Origin: Brachypterus glaber
Lineage: Eukaryota; Arthropoda; Insecta; Coleoptera; Kateretidae
Length of the DNA: 64,000 nucleotides
Assembly (NCBI GenBank): GCA_958510825.1
Contig: OY294047.1
Coordinates: 44,871,365-44,935,364 of the forward strand
Direction: 5' to 3'
Shown here: positions 45,218 through 55,690 of the stretch, one piece after another
How the letters are laid out: each line of letters opens with the position of its first letter
How positions within the stretch are numbered: the first letter of the stretch is position 1
Notes under the pieces: generated by a model
Told to the model about the DNA's origin: nothing
Seen by the model: only the letters and a program-made list of their open reading frames with translations
Database searches by the model: none
Made by a program: the position numbers and the translations under genes

Positions 45218-45330
45218 GTACTACCAGGAAGACAGACCAGCTATACATACCAGGAGACAAACCACATATACCAGACAGACAGATCAGGCATGTAGACAGA
45301 CCATACAGACCAGATACACCAGGCACACAG
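45218..45330 (+). repeat. Degenerate CAGA/ACCA-rich tandem
   Basis: Irregular repetition of ACCAGACAGACAGAT, ACCAGATACACCAGGCA and related words over about 110 bp. Confidence 0.7.
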
Positions 45331-45583
45331 ACAATAATTATTACAGTACACTTACTTACTACAACTTAAAGTATACCAAACTATAACTGTGATATAATTT
45401 ACCAAATGTTACAGTATTAATAAACACATGTTGCGTGGGGATCCAAATGTACCAGCACGGTCTCTATGTTAGTATGACAACATTTTGTATACAATACACA
45501 CATTGCAGTATTTAATATCACAATTAAAGTATTAAATATTAATGGTGGCGATATAAATAACAAATATGTATTAACAAATGATG

Positions 45584-45856
45584 ATGTCAATGTCAATGTC
45601 TTTATTTTTTATTTAATAATTGAAAAATACAAAATTTACTGTAAATATCATTAAAATATTGGAAAATGGAGTGGAACTATGAGATACAAGGATGGAGCTA
45701 TATGTAGCAATGGAAGAAGATAAAATAATAAGTTAAAGTTGAAGTTAAAATTATTGTAAACAAACGATTTGGAATATTTTTATCAAAATTATTGGAAAGC
45801 CCCTAGCACAAGCCAAAAGCTTATTTGGGTCTCTCCATGACTCTCCATGACATGTA

Positions 45857-45888
<32 letters not shown>

Positions 45889-45899
45889 AAATAAATAAA
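45584..45899 (+). mobile_element. Probable non-LTR retroposon 3' end
   Basis: A single-copy body with AAAGCCCCTAGCACAAGCC and GGGTCTCTCCATGACTCTCC ends in a run of TAAA units (45856-45899). A tandem GTCAAT at the left (45586-45602) may be part of the target. No frame is readable. LINE/SINE 3' ends of this type are common in insects; the call rests on the tail. Confidence 0.45.
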
Positions 45900-46691
45900 A
45901 TTTAGTATTAAAATTACAATGACATTTTCTGAGGTTACGTTAAATATGCACGATTTTATTTTAAACTTATCGTGCTTTTTTAAAGTCCGAAGAAATAAGA
46001 AAGGTCACACTATGAAAAAATCATTGCAATTAATAATAATTTATAAAAAAAAATGTAAAACGGTCTGAGCGTTATTGCGAGACACCCTGTACATATAAAA
46101 ATACCGTATATACGTAATTTTCGAATTATTCATGGTTAAATTTCAATTAAAGTACTAATCAGTTGTTAGTCATTAAAAAGGAATTACATACTTTATGACG
46201 AAAATAACGATGAAAAAAACATAAAAATATTTTCCTTTATTTAATCCAAAATGTATACATAAAAGGTTTTATATCATATTATGGAAAATATTGTTAAATA
46301 AATTTTATCAATAACATGTTAACACTCAATTTGGTGCCGGGGATGTTTAAAAATTTTAATTTTATTTGATCCACTGATTCTTTGCTCGATTAGCTAGCAG
46401 CTCATAAATGAAGCAAAAAAATCTTAAGCATTACTCCTATCCATGGGTCCAAAGGCGTACCCTCTATAATCTTCCAATTTAAACCAGTCTGATTTTATGT
46501 ATGTTACACATTTTTTTAACAAAAAAGTTCCTTTATAGAGAAATTTTGCACTGTTCTACTACAAAAATTTTCATAATTAATGTGAAAGTCCCTACCAAAA
46601 TGTCATATAGCTGTTATTTCAAGCTTATTTGAATGCATCAGTGCTTTCGCATCGATCTTTGAAGCCTTGGTTCTTATTAAATCATTATACA

Positions 46692-46829
46692 TTTCTGTAT
46701 TGAAAGCGTACAATTGGTAGCGCCATCTAATGTTGCACAAAAGTACCACATTTGATGGTGGCAGACCTTCAGACCATCAAATGTAGTACTTTTGTGCAAC
46801 ATCAATTGTACGCTCTCAACACAGAAATT
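46692..46829. mobile_element. 138-bp foldback with one internal indel
   Basis: TGTTGCACAAAAGTACCACA faces TGTAGTACTTTTGTGCAACA around a loop at 46761-46772. Outer parts GCGTACAATTG / CAATTGTACGC continue the pairing after a 13-bp segment present only in the left arm. Confidence 0.75.
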
Positions 46830-46991
46830 AATTAAGACTTTTCAACGATCGATGCAAAAGCCACCAAACCAATAAATGAAACTGATGATCACAAATAAGC
46901 GTGAAATATCTGTTATTTTGGATTTTCTCATTGATCATAAAAAATTCTGTAGAGCAGTACAAAAATTCTTTATAGATTTATACAGGGTTAT

Positions 46992-47352
46992 TCAGAAATA
47001 AGTTCAAGAAATTTAAGAGGTGATTCTACGTTGACAAATATTTCGTCGCCCAACAAAAAATAAGCAAAATATTTGTTCGTTATTAAATTTTCTACAATTT
47101 ATGTCAATAACTTTTTTTGTTTAAACAATCAGAAAAAAAGTTACAGTTAAAGTTGATGCATCATATTCAAAAAATGATTTAATTTGCAGGTTTTTCGAAA
47201 AACCGAAAAATGTTTGCATATTTTCAACTTTTGCAATTTTTCAACGCTCTGTAACTTTTTTTCTGATTGTTTAAACAAAAAAAAGTTATTGATATAAATT
47301 GTAGAAAATTTAATAACGAACAAATATTTTGCTCATTTTTTGTTGGGCGACG
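46992..47352. mobile_element. ACAGGGTT-type end followed by a foldback
   Basis: 46992-47035 (CAGGGTTATTCAGAAATAAG...AGGTGATTCTACGTTGAC) is the complement of 15655-15710. It abuts an inverted repeat, 47044-47152 / 47249-47352, beginning CGTCGCCCAACAAAAAAT, with arms over 95% complementary near the ends. The 83- and 99-residue frames across 47224-47566 are shadows of this palindrome. Confidence 0.7.
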
Positions 47353-47596
47353 AGCTAAAGCCGAGTTACAGACCAAAAACAAAAAAAAAATGCGTGTTTG
47401 CAAACAGGCCACCAGAGGTCGCGCACAAGTTGCTTGCGGTGGTTTCCTTATACCTAAGACTATACCAAATTTCAAAGACTTGTCACAAAGTCCAAACGAT
47501 TCTTATGAATTTTCAATAATTCCTGCTCCGCTAGTACTCTTCTCTACAACAATAAACATTGTTTAATATACCTTTAAAGACGATTAAATTAAAACA

Positions 47597-48412
47597 TATA
47601 TCGTCATCTAAAGGCACTAACGGTCTAACTCCAAAACGTCATATTTTTCAGGAGACGTAAAAAACGATTTAAAACTTAATTATAGCAATTTAGAACTTTA
47701 AAACTAGCTTGTTCACAGGTAAAAATGTTTGAAATGTGTTAATGTATTTAAAACTTTTCATTGTTATCTATTTTATATAAATTATTTGAAAATTAAATTT
47801 TAACCACAGAATCTAAATTCACTAATGGTCTAACTCCAAGGGAAGATAAAAGAGGATACCTATCGTATTATATCGCGTAATATTATTACAAAAAATTTAT
47901 ATTTTTATATTTAATATATAATATTACTACTAGGTAGGCATAATATATATACATTATTAATGGCAATAATTATAATTATCATCAAACAGTAAATTAACAA
48001 ATATTTGAAACGGGATCCCCTGTTGTCGAGAAATAGTTTGACATTAGTGACAGTTCTCATTTAATTGATTTCTCACAATCATATGATGGAGTTAGACACT
48101 TAGCGACTTAAAATATTTACATTTTTGCATTTTTTAAGGCTGATATTGGTTTAATGCAACTTTTTTTTTTGAAGTATGTTGGTAATCAGATAATCAGGCC
48201 TATTCACATGTACCATTGAAATCTATTCAATATTGGCAAAAATTACAATCCCATGCAGTTTTAATACATGACCTTGCAATTTTCGTCAATATTGCCACAA
48301 ATCTCAATATCAATGGTACGTGTGAATAGGCCTGAATGAAGCAAATTTGATAAAAATCTCATTTTTGAAAAATTTGGAGTTAGACAACTAGAGCCTTTAG
48401 TGGACGATATAT
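47597..48412. mobile_element. Family H inverted-repeat element without the Tc1 insert
   Basis: Ends TATATCGTCATCTAAAGGC and GCCTTTAGTGGACGATATA. Nearly identical to 37357-37639 joined to 41454-41846. It carries its own 140-bp insertion at 48195-48334, which the other copy lacks. Confidence 0.9.
48195..48334. mobile_element. 140-bp MITE nested in family H, AAT duplication
   Basis: Ends CAGGCCTATTCACATGTACC and GGTACGTGTGAATAGGCCTG. The empty site in the paralogue (about 41771-41785) reads CAGATAATGAAGC; here AAT is present at both 48192-48194 and 48335-48337. A 3-bp duplication and CAGG... ends could be PIF/Harbinger- or CACTA-type. Confidence 0.88.
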
Positions 48413-48454
48413 GAAATATAATTTTCAAAATAGCCATGGCCAAAACTAATAGTA

Positions 48455-49020
48455 ATTATATACCAAGGTAGAGAAGACATTTTTTATAGCCGAGCGTATT
48501 AAATACCGAGCTGCGAAGCAGCGAGGGATTTAAGAGTGCGAGGTTATAATAGTCTTCTCTACAGTAGTTTATATATTTTCTTTTCACTACTAGCTCTATT
48601 TAACTATTTTTATTCAAATAATAAAATAAATTATGAACAGAAATGATATTTCTTGAAATTTTCATAAAAATCAAGTAACCTTGATTAATGACATTTGCTC
48701 AAATAAATACTTTGAACTGACGTTTAAAAATGTAGTTTCTTTTAATTTTTTCATAACATTTAGCTTGATTGATTGTATTAATTGGTAATAATTATAATTA
48801 ATTATAATAATAAAAAGTTATTTAAAGCTATTTTCTTGGGTTTGATTAGTAAAAATTGCACAAAGAATTGAAACATCTAAACTGACAGAAATCAATTGTT
48901 TATAAAAGTTACTCCTACTAGGAGAGAAAACAATTATTGTTGCTAGAGGTGAAGAAAATAGATTTCACAGTCTGAAAAAATGATAAATAATGGTATGTTC
49001 TAAAGCTAGTAGTGAAAAAA
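48455..49020 (+). repeat. Dispersed repeat family E, copy 2
   Basis: Begins TACCAAGGTAGAGAAGACA, with a palindrome around GAGCTGCGAAGCAGCGAG (48508-48525) closed by TAGTCTTCTCTAC, then the AT-rich body shared with 26060-26490 and 52257-52980. Confidence 0.8.
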
Positions 49021-49234
49021 AGTCTTTATGCTTAGAAAAATTTAAAAAGTTTATGGTCTAAAAAAAATCGACCACATGCTTTTTTTATTTAAAGTTTAAA
49101 CAAAGTATGTACATAATTAATTTTTTTATTAATTCTACAATTTTATATAGGTAATCCAATACATATTGATTTTAATGTTGGCTGTAATAAATTTATTACA
49201 TACCTATAAAATAAAATTTAATCTTTATTAAAAT

Positions 49235-49640
49235 TCAACATTAATAATTTAAAAAAGTTTTTTCACAAAAAACCTTATTTTATCAAGGTCCCAAATTATT
49301 TAATATTCTCCCCAGTGATATTAAAAATTTAAAAAATTACAAAAAATATAAAATACACGAAAAAACTAATATCAATTATAATTTAAGATTTTTAGATTTT
49401 TTTTTTTTCAAATTAACCTATAACCCTTTTTTATTTTTTTTATTTTTTTATTTTTAATCTTTTTTCCTTTATTTAACACAATTTAAATTCGATTCCCTTC
49501 AGTTCTTTTCACCCGCCCGCGCTACATTTGAATTCTCTGTTCTTCTTTCTGCTCTACCCTAGGTATATCTATAATTTTAGTTCTTAAGCAATAAAATTAT
49601 GTTATTCTAGGACACAACACAGGTTTTCCAAAACCTAGGT
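49235..49640 (+). mobile_element. LINE 3' remnant (ORF2 C-terminus and 3' UTR)
   Basis: One plus-strand frame over 49255-49400 reads FSQKTLFYQGPKLFN and then LPSDIKNLKNYKKYK. This YQGPKLFN-LP-DIK pattern is the conserved extreme C-terminus of many insect LINE ORF2 proteins. Stops disrupt the frame upstream. The following 3' UTR-like region contains a pyrimidine-rich stretch (TTCTCTGTTCTTCTTTCTGC) and ends near CCTAGGTGTCAAACTTTACC. Confidence 0.65.
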
Positions 49641-49649
49641 GTCAAACTT

Positions 49650-50410
49650 TACCGAAATTTTTAAATTTATTAAATTTTAAAACAATGTACATGTAAAACT
49701 TGAAAAATAAAACTTATAATAACAAAGTTGCAATTTCAATAATTACTATTAAATTCAAATTTTAAGTAATTAAAAATAAAATAAAATTTGATTAATCTAT
49801 TACTTTTAGACAATTTTTAGTGTTAAAAAATGTGTAACATAATGGAAATAAACGTGGTATCCTATTTAAGAAATTAAAGTTGTGATTATTTCTGAAAAAA
49901 ATGTCCTAGAATTACTTAAGCAATATTTCTCAAAGAAGTACCTTTGTTCTAAAAATATTCTTAGAACTTTTTTTTACAGTGCATCTTTTTCTGTAACCTT
50001 TAATAAAAATTGTGGTGATGTATTTTTAACCTAACTAAATGTTTTTGAGAAGATATGTAAAACGTTTGAAAAGGTTTTTAAAAAATAATACTTTATTCAA
50101 TGCTCTATCAAAGATGTTTTACTATGGTATAGGTATAAAAAAAATTCAAGCTTGCGGCAATTTAAGGAAAAGGAAAAGAATAAAGAAAACCTAATTCAAA
50201 CATCAAAAGTATCCTACTTTGTATCCCACTTTTTTGTTATAAATATGAAATAGTTTTTGAAAAATATAATACTTATTTATGTACCAAGGGTATTAAGTAG
50301 ATGTACGACCTGAGGGCGACGATCTTACAAACCCGAGGGCCTCTGGCTCGAGCATAAAATGCACTTTATGCTAGCACGAGCATAAAGTACACTATTATGT
50401 AGTTGGTAAC
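49650..50410. other. AT-rich intron 1 DNA; one G+C-rich palindrome
   Basis: 50280-50400 contains GCATAAAATGCACTTTATGC and CCGAGGGCCTCTGGCTCGAG, the remains of another G+C-cored palindrome. Otherwise nothing. Confidence 0.45.
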
Positions 50411-51288
50411 TAAGTGCCTATTCACAGACTCGCATAAGAACATAAAACATAACAATGCGATGCCGTGATGGGCTTGATGTGCCGCCATGTATTTTGTAAG
50501 TCAGACACGGCAACGCATTCTTATATTTTATGTTCTTATGAAAGCTTCTGGATATGCCTTAACTAACAAGCAAGCAATTAAAAATATAAGGACCAAATTA
50601 AATTTTTACACTGAGGACTGCATAACTTTATATTAAATTTTATATTATAGCATGATTATGCATAAATTATTTATTCAACGTTTTAGCCTGCGGCCATTAC
50701 CATTTAATTAATTAATTAATACGTTTATTATTATACACAAATAGTATATTATTCCACGAGCATATAATAATTGCTATTAATCAATGAGGGTGAATTTTGC
50801 GGCACGAGCCGTTAGGCGAGTGGCGTAATTACCCGTATGATTAATAGCTATTATAAGCGAGTAGAATACTATACTTTATCCACGGCCGTTTTAAAGATTA
50901 AATGGTTTATTTTTACAGACCTGTGGTTTGTAGGCCTATTATTTACGGCCGTGGATAATATTATATTCTGTAACAAGTGTAGAATGATGCATATTCCAAA
51001 CGAGTGGATATTTGTAACCCGAGCGGCGAAGATTTCAATAGATCGACACTCTTAGTAGTACTAAGTGCCGATGTAAATTAATTAATGCCGGAGATTTAAA
51101 ATCTATTTTCAATTTTCTCAGCTCGGAGTATTTTATACAACAGACGATGTATTCGTACAAAATGCAAGCTTGCAAGAAATCGATTAATTAAACATTTTGC
51201 CCTTAACAAGGCTTGAACTTTTTTAATCTTAATCGGCATCGCATTCTTATGTATTACGTTCTTATGCGAGCTTGTGAATAGGCACTTA
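50411..51288. mobile_element. 878-bp composite element with family F ends
   Basis: Left end TAAGTGCCTATTCACAGACT and right end AGCTTGTGAATAGGCACTTA are complementary for about 55 bp through CTCGCATAAGAAC. The left end is itself a full family F palindrome (50411-50561); the interior holds family B (50745-50965). The 72-residue frame at 50837 is a chance frame over family B. Confidence 0.65.
50745..50965 (+). repeat. Palindromic repeat family B, copy 1
   Basis: ACTTTATCCACGGCCG, GGCCTATTATTTACGGCCGT and the core GAGCCGTTAGGCGAG (50806-50820) recur in inverted orientation at 52975-53195. Confidence 0.75.
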
Positions 51289-51385
51289 CTTGTTATGATC
51301 AGCCTTATGTTTAATAATTATAATTAAAAATTATTATTATTATCATTAAAAATCATTTTTAATTTTTATTAATGATTTTTTTCAG

Positions 51386-51487
51386 TTGGAGCAAATAAAC
51401 GCAGAATACAAAGTCCGGGCATTACAGTACCATCCGGACAAAAACTCTGGAGATAAAGAAGCAGAACTGAAGTTTCAACAGTTAAAA
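51386..51487 (+). CDS. DNAJC12: DNAJC12 exon 2 (J-domain helix II, HPD motif, helix III start)
   Basis: Encodes residues 29-62. The first part ([14 protein letters not shown]) is J-domain helix II, whose basic face contacts HSP70. It is followed by YHPDKN, containing the invariant His-Pro-Asp tripeptide (residues 44-46) needed to stimulate HSP70 ATPase activity, then [14 protein letters not shown], the loop and start of helix III. The acceptor is a T-rich tract ending TTTTTTTCAG at 51385; the donor is GTAAGC at 51488. Both junctions are phase 0. The open frame continues past the donor into intron sequence, which is not coding. All hallmark J-domain residues are intact, so the protein should be an active co-chaperone. 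Confidence 0.94.
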
Positions 51488-51511
51488 GTAAGCTATAATT
51501 ATAATAATATA

Positions 51512-51768
51512 ATCGAGGGGTGTCTCACCTCCAAAATTTTGTACATGTATTGTCAAAAATGCCAATTATTGTCAGTAATGTCAAGTAATGTCGAGTAATG
51601 TCAAGTAATGTCAGGTAATGTCAGGTAATGTCAGGTAATGTCACGTAATGTCAAGTAATGTCAAGTAATGTCAAGTAATGTCAAGTAATGTCACGTAATG
51701 TCAGGTAATGTCGAAGTAATGTCAGCCAAAGCGTACATGTATTGTCTAAGGTGAAACACCCCTCGAAT
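51512..51768. repeat. Inverted-repeat element containing a 10-bp minisatellite (AATGTCAAGT)n
   Basis: Outer inverted repeats ATCGAGGGGTGTCTCACCT and AGGTGAAACACCCCTCGAAT, then GTACATGTATTGTC in direct orientation on each side of the array. The array (about 51570-51722) has around 15 units of AATGTCAAGT, the variable base being A, G or C (CAAGT, CGAGT, CAGGT, CACGT). It starts about 80 bp after the exon 2 donor. Confidence 0.9.
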
Positions 51769-51944
51769 ATAATTATTTTAAGTGACAATGACTATTCTGC
51801 CTACGGCAGTATTAAGGTACTACATAGTATTCTCGAGTATAAGGCATGAAACATAATTTAATAGTAATTATATCGATACCCCCAAGCAACAAAGCCGTAA
51901 CTCATGTATTGTCATTTTTTACGACAGCTAAATTTCTAAAATAT

Positions 51945-52050
51945 TTTTTTTTGTTATTTAAGGGTGGGCAAATGATTGAAGTGGAAAAGGAAGTTATGTG
52001 ATACATCATTTGAAAGCTTATAAAATTCTATATTTAACTGATTAAGTATT
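51945..52050 (+). repeat. Fragment of the Tc1-type element arm
   Basis: GTGATACATCATTTGAAAGC followed by TTATAAAATTCTATATTTAA matches the interior of the 18114 and 56309 copies. Confidence 0.55.
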
Positions 52051-52379
52051 TATTGTTTATTTACTGTTTGTTTCTGATAATATTCAAGTTTAGAATTTCT
52101 TACTTTAGTGATTTTAAGTAAACTTTTGCTTAAAGTGGACTGTGGAGAAACCTGAGTAGTACCACCATGTGTGTCTTTTTTCAAGGCGTTTACCTATGAG
52201 TATAACTCAAAATGGGTCTAACTTGAGTTACATCCTTGTTGCTTGGGAGTGTCGATATACCAAGGTAGAGAAAACATTTTTATTAGCCGAGCATATTAAA
52301 TCCCGAGATCCGAGGCCATAATAGTCTTCTCTACCGTGGTTTATATATTATTTTTTTTAATACTAGCACTGTTTAACTA

Positions 52380-52511
52380 CATAGAAAAAACGGATTCCTT
52401 GAACCAAGGACACGTGTCTTTGGATATGTTCAAAGCCATATTCTCTTGGCTGGCATTTTCTTGAACCAAAGTCAATGTCCTTGAATAAAGAGCGCGGATT
52501 TTTATTCTATG
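52380..52511. mobile_element. 132-bp MITE, TA duplication
   Basis: Ends CATAGAAAAAACGGATTCC and GGATTTTTATTCTATG, flanked by TA at 52378-52379 and 52512-52513. It shares CTTGAACCAAGGACACGTGT with the 59993-60201 element. Confidence 0.8.
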
Positions 52512-52688
52512 TATTAATATTTAGGTAATAAAGTAAAATATTGACAGGAATTCTGTTTCTTGAAATTTTCATAAAAATCACGTAGCCATGATCAATGACA
52601 TTTGCTCAAATAAATACTTTGACTGACGTTTAAAAATGTTTTTTTTTAGGATTTTTATTATAGTATTTAGCTAATTATTGATCGCATT

Positions 52689-52701
<13 letters not shown>

Positions 52702-52729
<28 letters not shown>

Positions 52730-52814
52730 TTTATTGCTTGAAAAAAGAAAAACAATACAAACAAGACAAACGAAATGCAATAAATATGCTGAAATGTACT
52801 TAAATAAACAAACA
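52702..52814 (-). mobile_element. Retroposed fragment with AAT-repeat tail and 20-bp target duplication
   Basis: ATCGCATTAGTTAATAATAA occurs at 52681-52700 and again at 52815-52834, bracketing an insert made of a long AAT run and GAAAAACAATACAAACAAGA. The other family E copies lack the insert. Tail and long duplication indicate target-primed retroposition; the source element is unknown. Confidence 0.8.
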
Positions 52815-52974
52815 ATCGCATTAGTTAATAATAATTATAATTAATTATGTTTAATAGGTAAAAAGTTATTAAAAGCTATTTTCTTGGGTTAAATTAGTGA
52901 AAATTACACAAAGAACTGGAATATTAAAAGTGAAAAAATCAGCTGATTTTATTATCTAATAGGAGATAATTTTA

Positions 52975-53195
52975 TTTATGGACGGCCGTGATTAATAGGC
53001 CTATTAATCACGGGTCTGTAAAAATAAACCGTTTAAACTTCAAAACAACCGTGGATAAAGTATAGTATTCTACTCGTGTATAATAGCTATTAATCATTCG
53101 GGTGATTAGGCCACTCGCCTATCAGCTCGTATCACAAAATTCACCTTCATTGATTAATAGGAAATATTATATACTATTATCCACGGCCTATGCCC
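52975..53195 (-). repeat. Palindromic repeat family B, copy 2 (inverted)
   Basis: Reverse-complement relative of 50745-50965; the core on the minus strand is GAGCTGATAGGCGAG (53114-53128). Confidence 0.75.
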
Positions 53196-54714
53196 TTAAA
53201 ACGCAATTTAGCTCAAACGTCCACAAAAACATTTTTCTCACTTTTTAACGTAAAATATAAATATCTAAAATTATTTTTAAATGTCATATTTTTATGTTTT
53301 AACAAATAAAAATCGTTTTTCTCAAAAACGCATGGTAGATCTTTTTTAATTTGGTCTTAAAAAAACGTAAAAAGCTCTAAATAATTAAATTATTAATTTA
53401 AAGTTGAGCAAAATGTTGTTTCCAGACCAGTGTGCCTTAACGTTCGATTTTTTTTAATTAATAGAAAGAGGAAAAAAATCAAAAAATATAAAGAGAAATT
53501 TTCAATTACATACATAAGGGCTCTTGAATGTCACATCACTCTAAAAGCTAAAATTATTTTTTTAATTTTAATTAAAATATGACACCGGAAAACAAAGCAT
53601 GGACTTTTTTAATTTAATTTAATATTGCTTTAACGGATTTATCTTCATTATATTATACGTATTTTATTAAAATATTATTTATATTATTTAAATTAAATAC
53701 AGTTGGTGAATTAAATATTTTAAAAGTCTTTGGTTATAACCAAAAATATAAATGGTTTTTTGTATAGAAAGAAAGAAAAATCATTGTAAAATTTTGTAGG
53801 TAATGTTTATTCAAAAACTACAAAAAATAATTTTTTTTTACATTCAAAAAATACAAAAAAAAGTTTTTTTGATTTTTAGAATTCCATTTTTGGTCATAAT
53901 TTTTTTTTTAAATAACATAAAAACACGGTAGTCGCCATGATTCCGGTCGTTGGAAAAAGAAACCGGATATTATTCAGTATTGAAGTGGCTATAGCCCGAA
54001 TTAGAAGAATTTTTTTTGGCATAAAAATAACACGGAGTTTTTTTATGTAAATTTTTGAAAAACGTCCGCCATTTTGTTATTTTTTGGCCAAAAACATGAT
54101 GAGGGGACCTTGGTTTACGTTAACGTTGGTTTGGCGTCTGTTTGTTGTTTTTTTTTTGTAAAAAAATGTTTTTTATTTAAAATAACATATTGAAAAACGG
54201 TCAGCGCATAAAGAGCTGCACATAGGCGCTCCTAAAATATTTTTTCTAGTTCGGTCTTTAGCGACTTTTACTGAATAATATCCCCTTTTTTTTTCAGTCA
54301 ATCATGGCGACCACCGTTTTTTGATGTTTTAAAAATCAAATTTTTGTTGTATTTTTTGAATATAAGTAAATAATATACCTACAAAATTTTACAATTATCT
54401 TTTTTGTTTCTAAAAAATTAAAAAAATATATTTATAAAATTTGAAGGTAGAAAGACCCCTTAAATTTCCATTTAGTCCTCGAAACTTTAAATTGAATAGG
54501 ATGCATCCGGATGGTCAGTTTATCGACGTAATATTCTAATCAAAGCCAGCCCAGATTGAAACTGGCAGATTCAGATTTAGGTTAAGCAAACTTAGAATTG
54601 GTTTCCGCTTCATTTGCCCCTAATAGTCCTTTGAAAATGTTAATTCTAATCGAAAACGAAAAATGTTTGAAAGAAAATTAAAGAAAAAAATTGAAAAAAA
54701 AAATATTTCAAAAC
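53196..54714. other. AT-rich intron 2 DNA without recognised features
   Basis: Long A/T-rich sequence with a few imperfect inverted words (for example GGCGACCACCGTTTTT near 54307 against ACACGGTAGTCGCCATG near 53924), possibly the remains of a foldback. No gene. Confidence 0.5.
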
Positions 54715-54972
54715 AATTACTCAAAACTTTTTTGTTTGGACTTTTTTTTTTGAAAAACAATAGGAATCTTTCCCTCATAAAACTTAATTTTTCCTAATCA
54801 CTTCGAGTCGATCGGATAATTCGTTATTAAGTTATCGTGTCCACAAACGGCCGGACAGACGGACGGACATTTTCAAAGTTTCTTAGTTTTTCATAAAACG
54901 TTTTTTACGCGCTGTAAATAGTGAATAGTGAATAGTATAATAAACGTAAAGATATGTTTTGTTACTATGGAC
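54715..54972 (+). repeat. Family G fragment
   Basis: AATAGGAATCTTTCCCTCAT, TTCGAGTCGATCGGATAATT and CCGGACAGACGGACGGACAT match 62485-62625, 37215-37320 and, on the other strand, 34680-34820. It is followed by a CGCTGTAAATAGTGAATAGT run as in the other copies. Confidence 0.7.
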
Positions 54973-55529
54973 CCATAGTCCCGTCAAATAACGAGAAATT
55001 GCTATGTTAAATAAATGTACACGGGCTGATATTTTAAAGGGTAGTAGTGGATAGTAACAAAACACTCCTGTTAGTTTTTCATCGGATGATTTGCGTGTCC
55101 CTATCTTGAATTTTAGGGGTGAGTGCGGTTATCTCGCTAAATATGCATCTTACCATAAAAATGCGTATAACCAATTTTTATCAACCAATCATTGAACAAT
55201 ATTTCTGGCCATGTGTTTATTTCTGTCCAATCATATTATAGCTATATTGGGAATTTTCTACTGTAGAAAATTCTAGTGAGAATCGCTGTAGTATTTTATT
55301 TTTCAGTATTTCTCTTTTACAACAAGACTTCATACCTAAAACTAATTAAATATGAATATATTACTATTTATAATTATTGTTATTAATTTATGTAATACCT
55401 CAAAATATTCTTTTTATAAAATTTAATGACAGTTTTTATAGGTTGAGTTTTATGAACATGCTTGCAAGCATAGCGCAGTACCGCGCTAGTCAGTGACTAA
55501 ACCATTGACAGAACTATAATTTGCAATTT

Positions 55530-55690
55530 TAAAATGGACAAAAAGGTTTTAGTTTAGCAGTTGAGAATGTAATTAAATTAACCAAATCAAAGAATATGCC
55601 CGTAAAAATATTAAGATACGTAATAAAACAATTTATATCAATTTGCGATGAAAAAAATAAAAGTTGGTTTGACATATTATAAATTGTTAA
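55530..55690 (+). pseudogene. Possible degenerate coding fragment of unknown origin
   Basis: Within the unmirrored part of the palindromic element, one plus-strand frame from about 55556 reads LAVENVIKLTKSKNMPVKIL followed by RYVIKQFISICDEKN and then a stop after WFDIL. The residue balance looks more protein-like than its surroundings, but I cannot name a family, and frameshift and stops flank it. It could equally be chance. Confidence 0.2.

Larger units (their letters stand above)
42491..51385 (+). other. DNAJC12 intron 1
   Basis: 8895 bp, GTAAGT...TTTTTCAG. No alternative exon is supported. It contains a short hairpin (42637-42718), a hAT-like element with a nested TTAA element, a dispersed repeat with a TA microsatellite, a retroposon tail, three palindromes, the uninterrupted copy of the inverted-repeat element that hosts the Tc1 transposon elsewhere, a LINE remnant and an 878-bp element. 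Gaps between these (for example 49650-50400) are plain AT-rich DNA in which I see nothing. Confidence 0.85.
52257..52980 (+). repeat. Dispersed repeat family E, copy 3, with two insertions
   Basis: Same order as 48455-49020 (TACCAAGGTAGAGAAAACAT at the start) but interrupted by a TA-flanked MITE at 52380-52511 and by a retroposed fragment at 52702-52814. Confidence 0.8.

Noticed and set aside
46333..46350. TTGGTGCCGGGGATG as an LTR-retrotransposon primer-binding site
   Set aside because: No LTR, gag/pol or polypurine tract nearby; a single short match is not enough.
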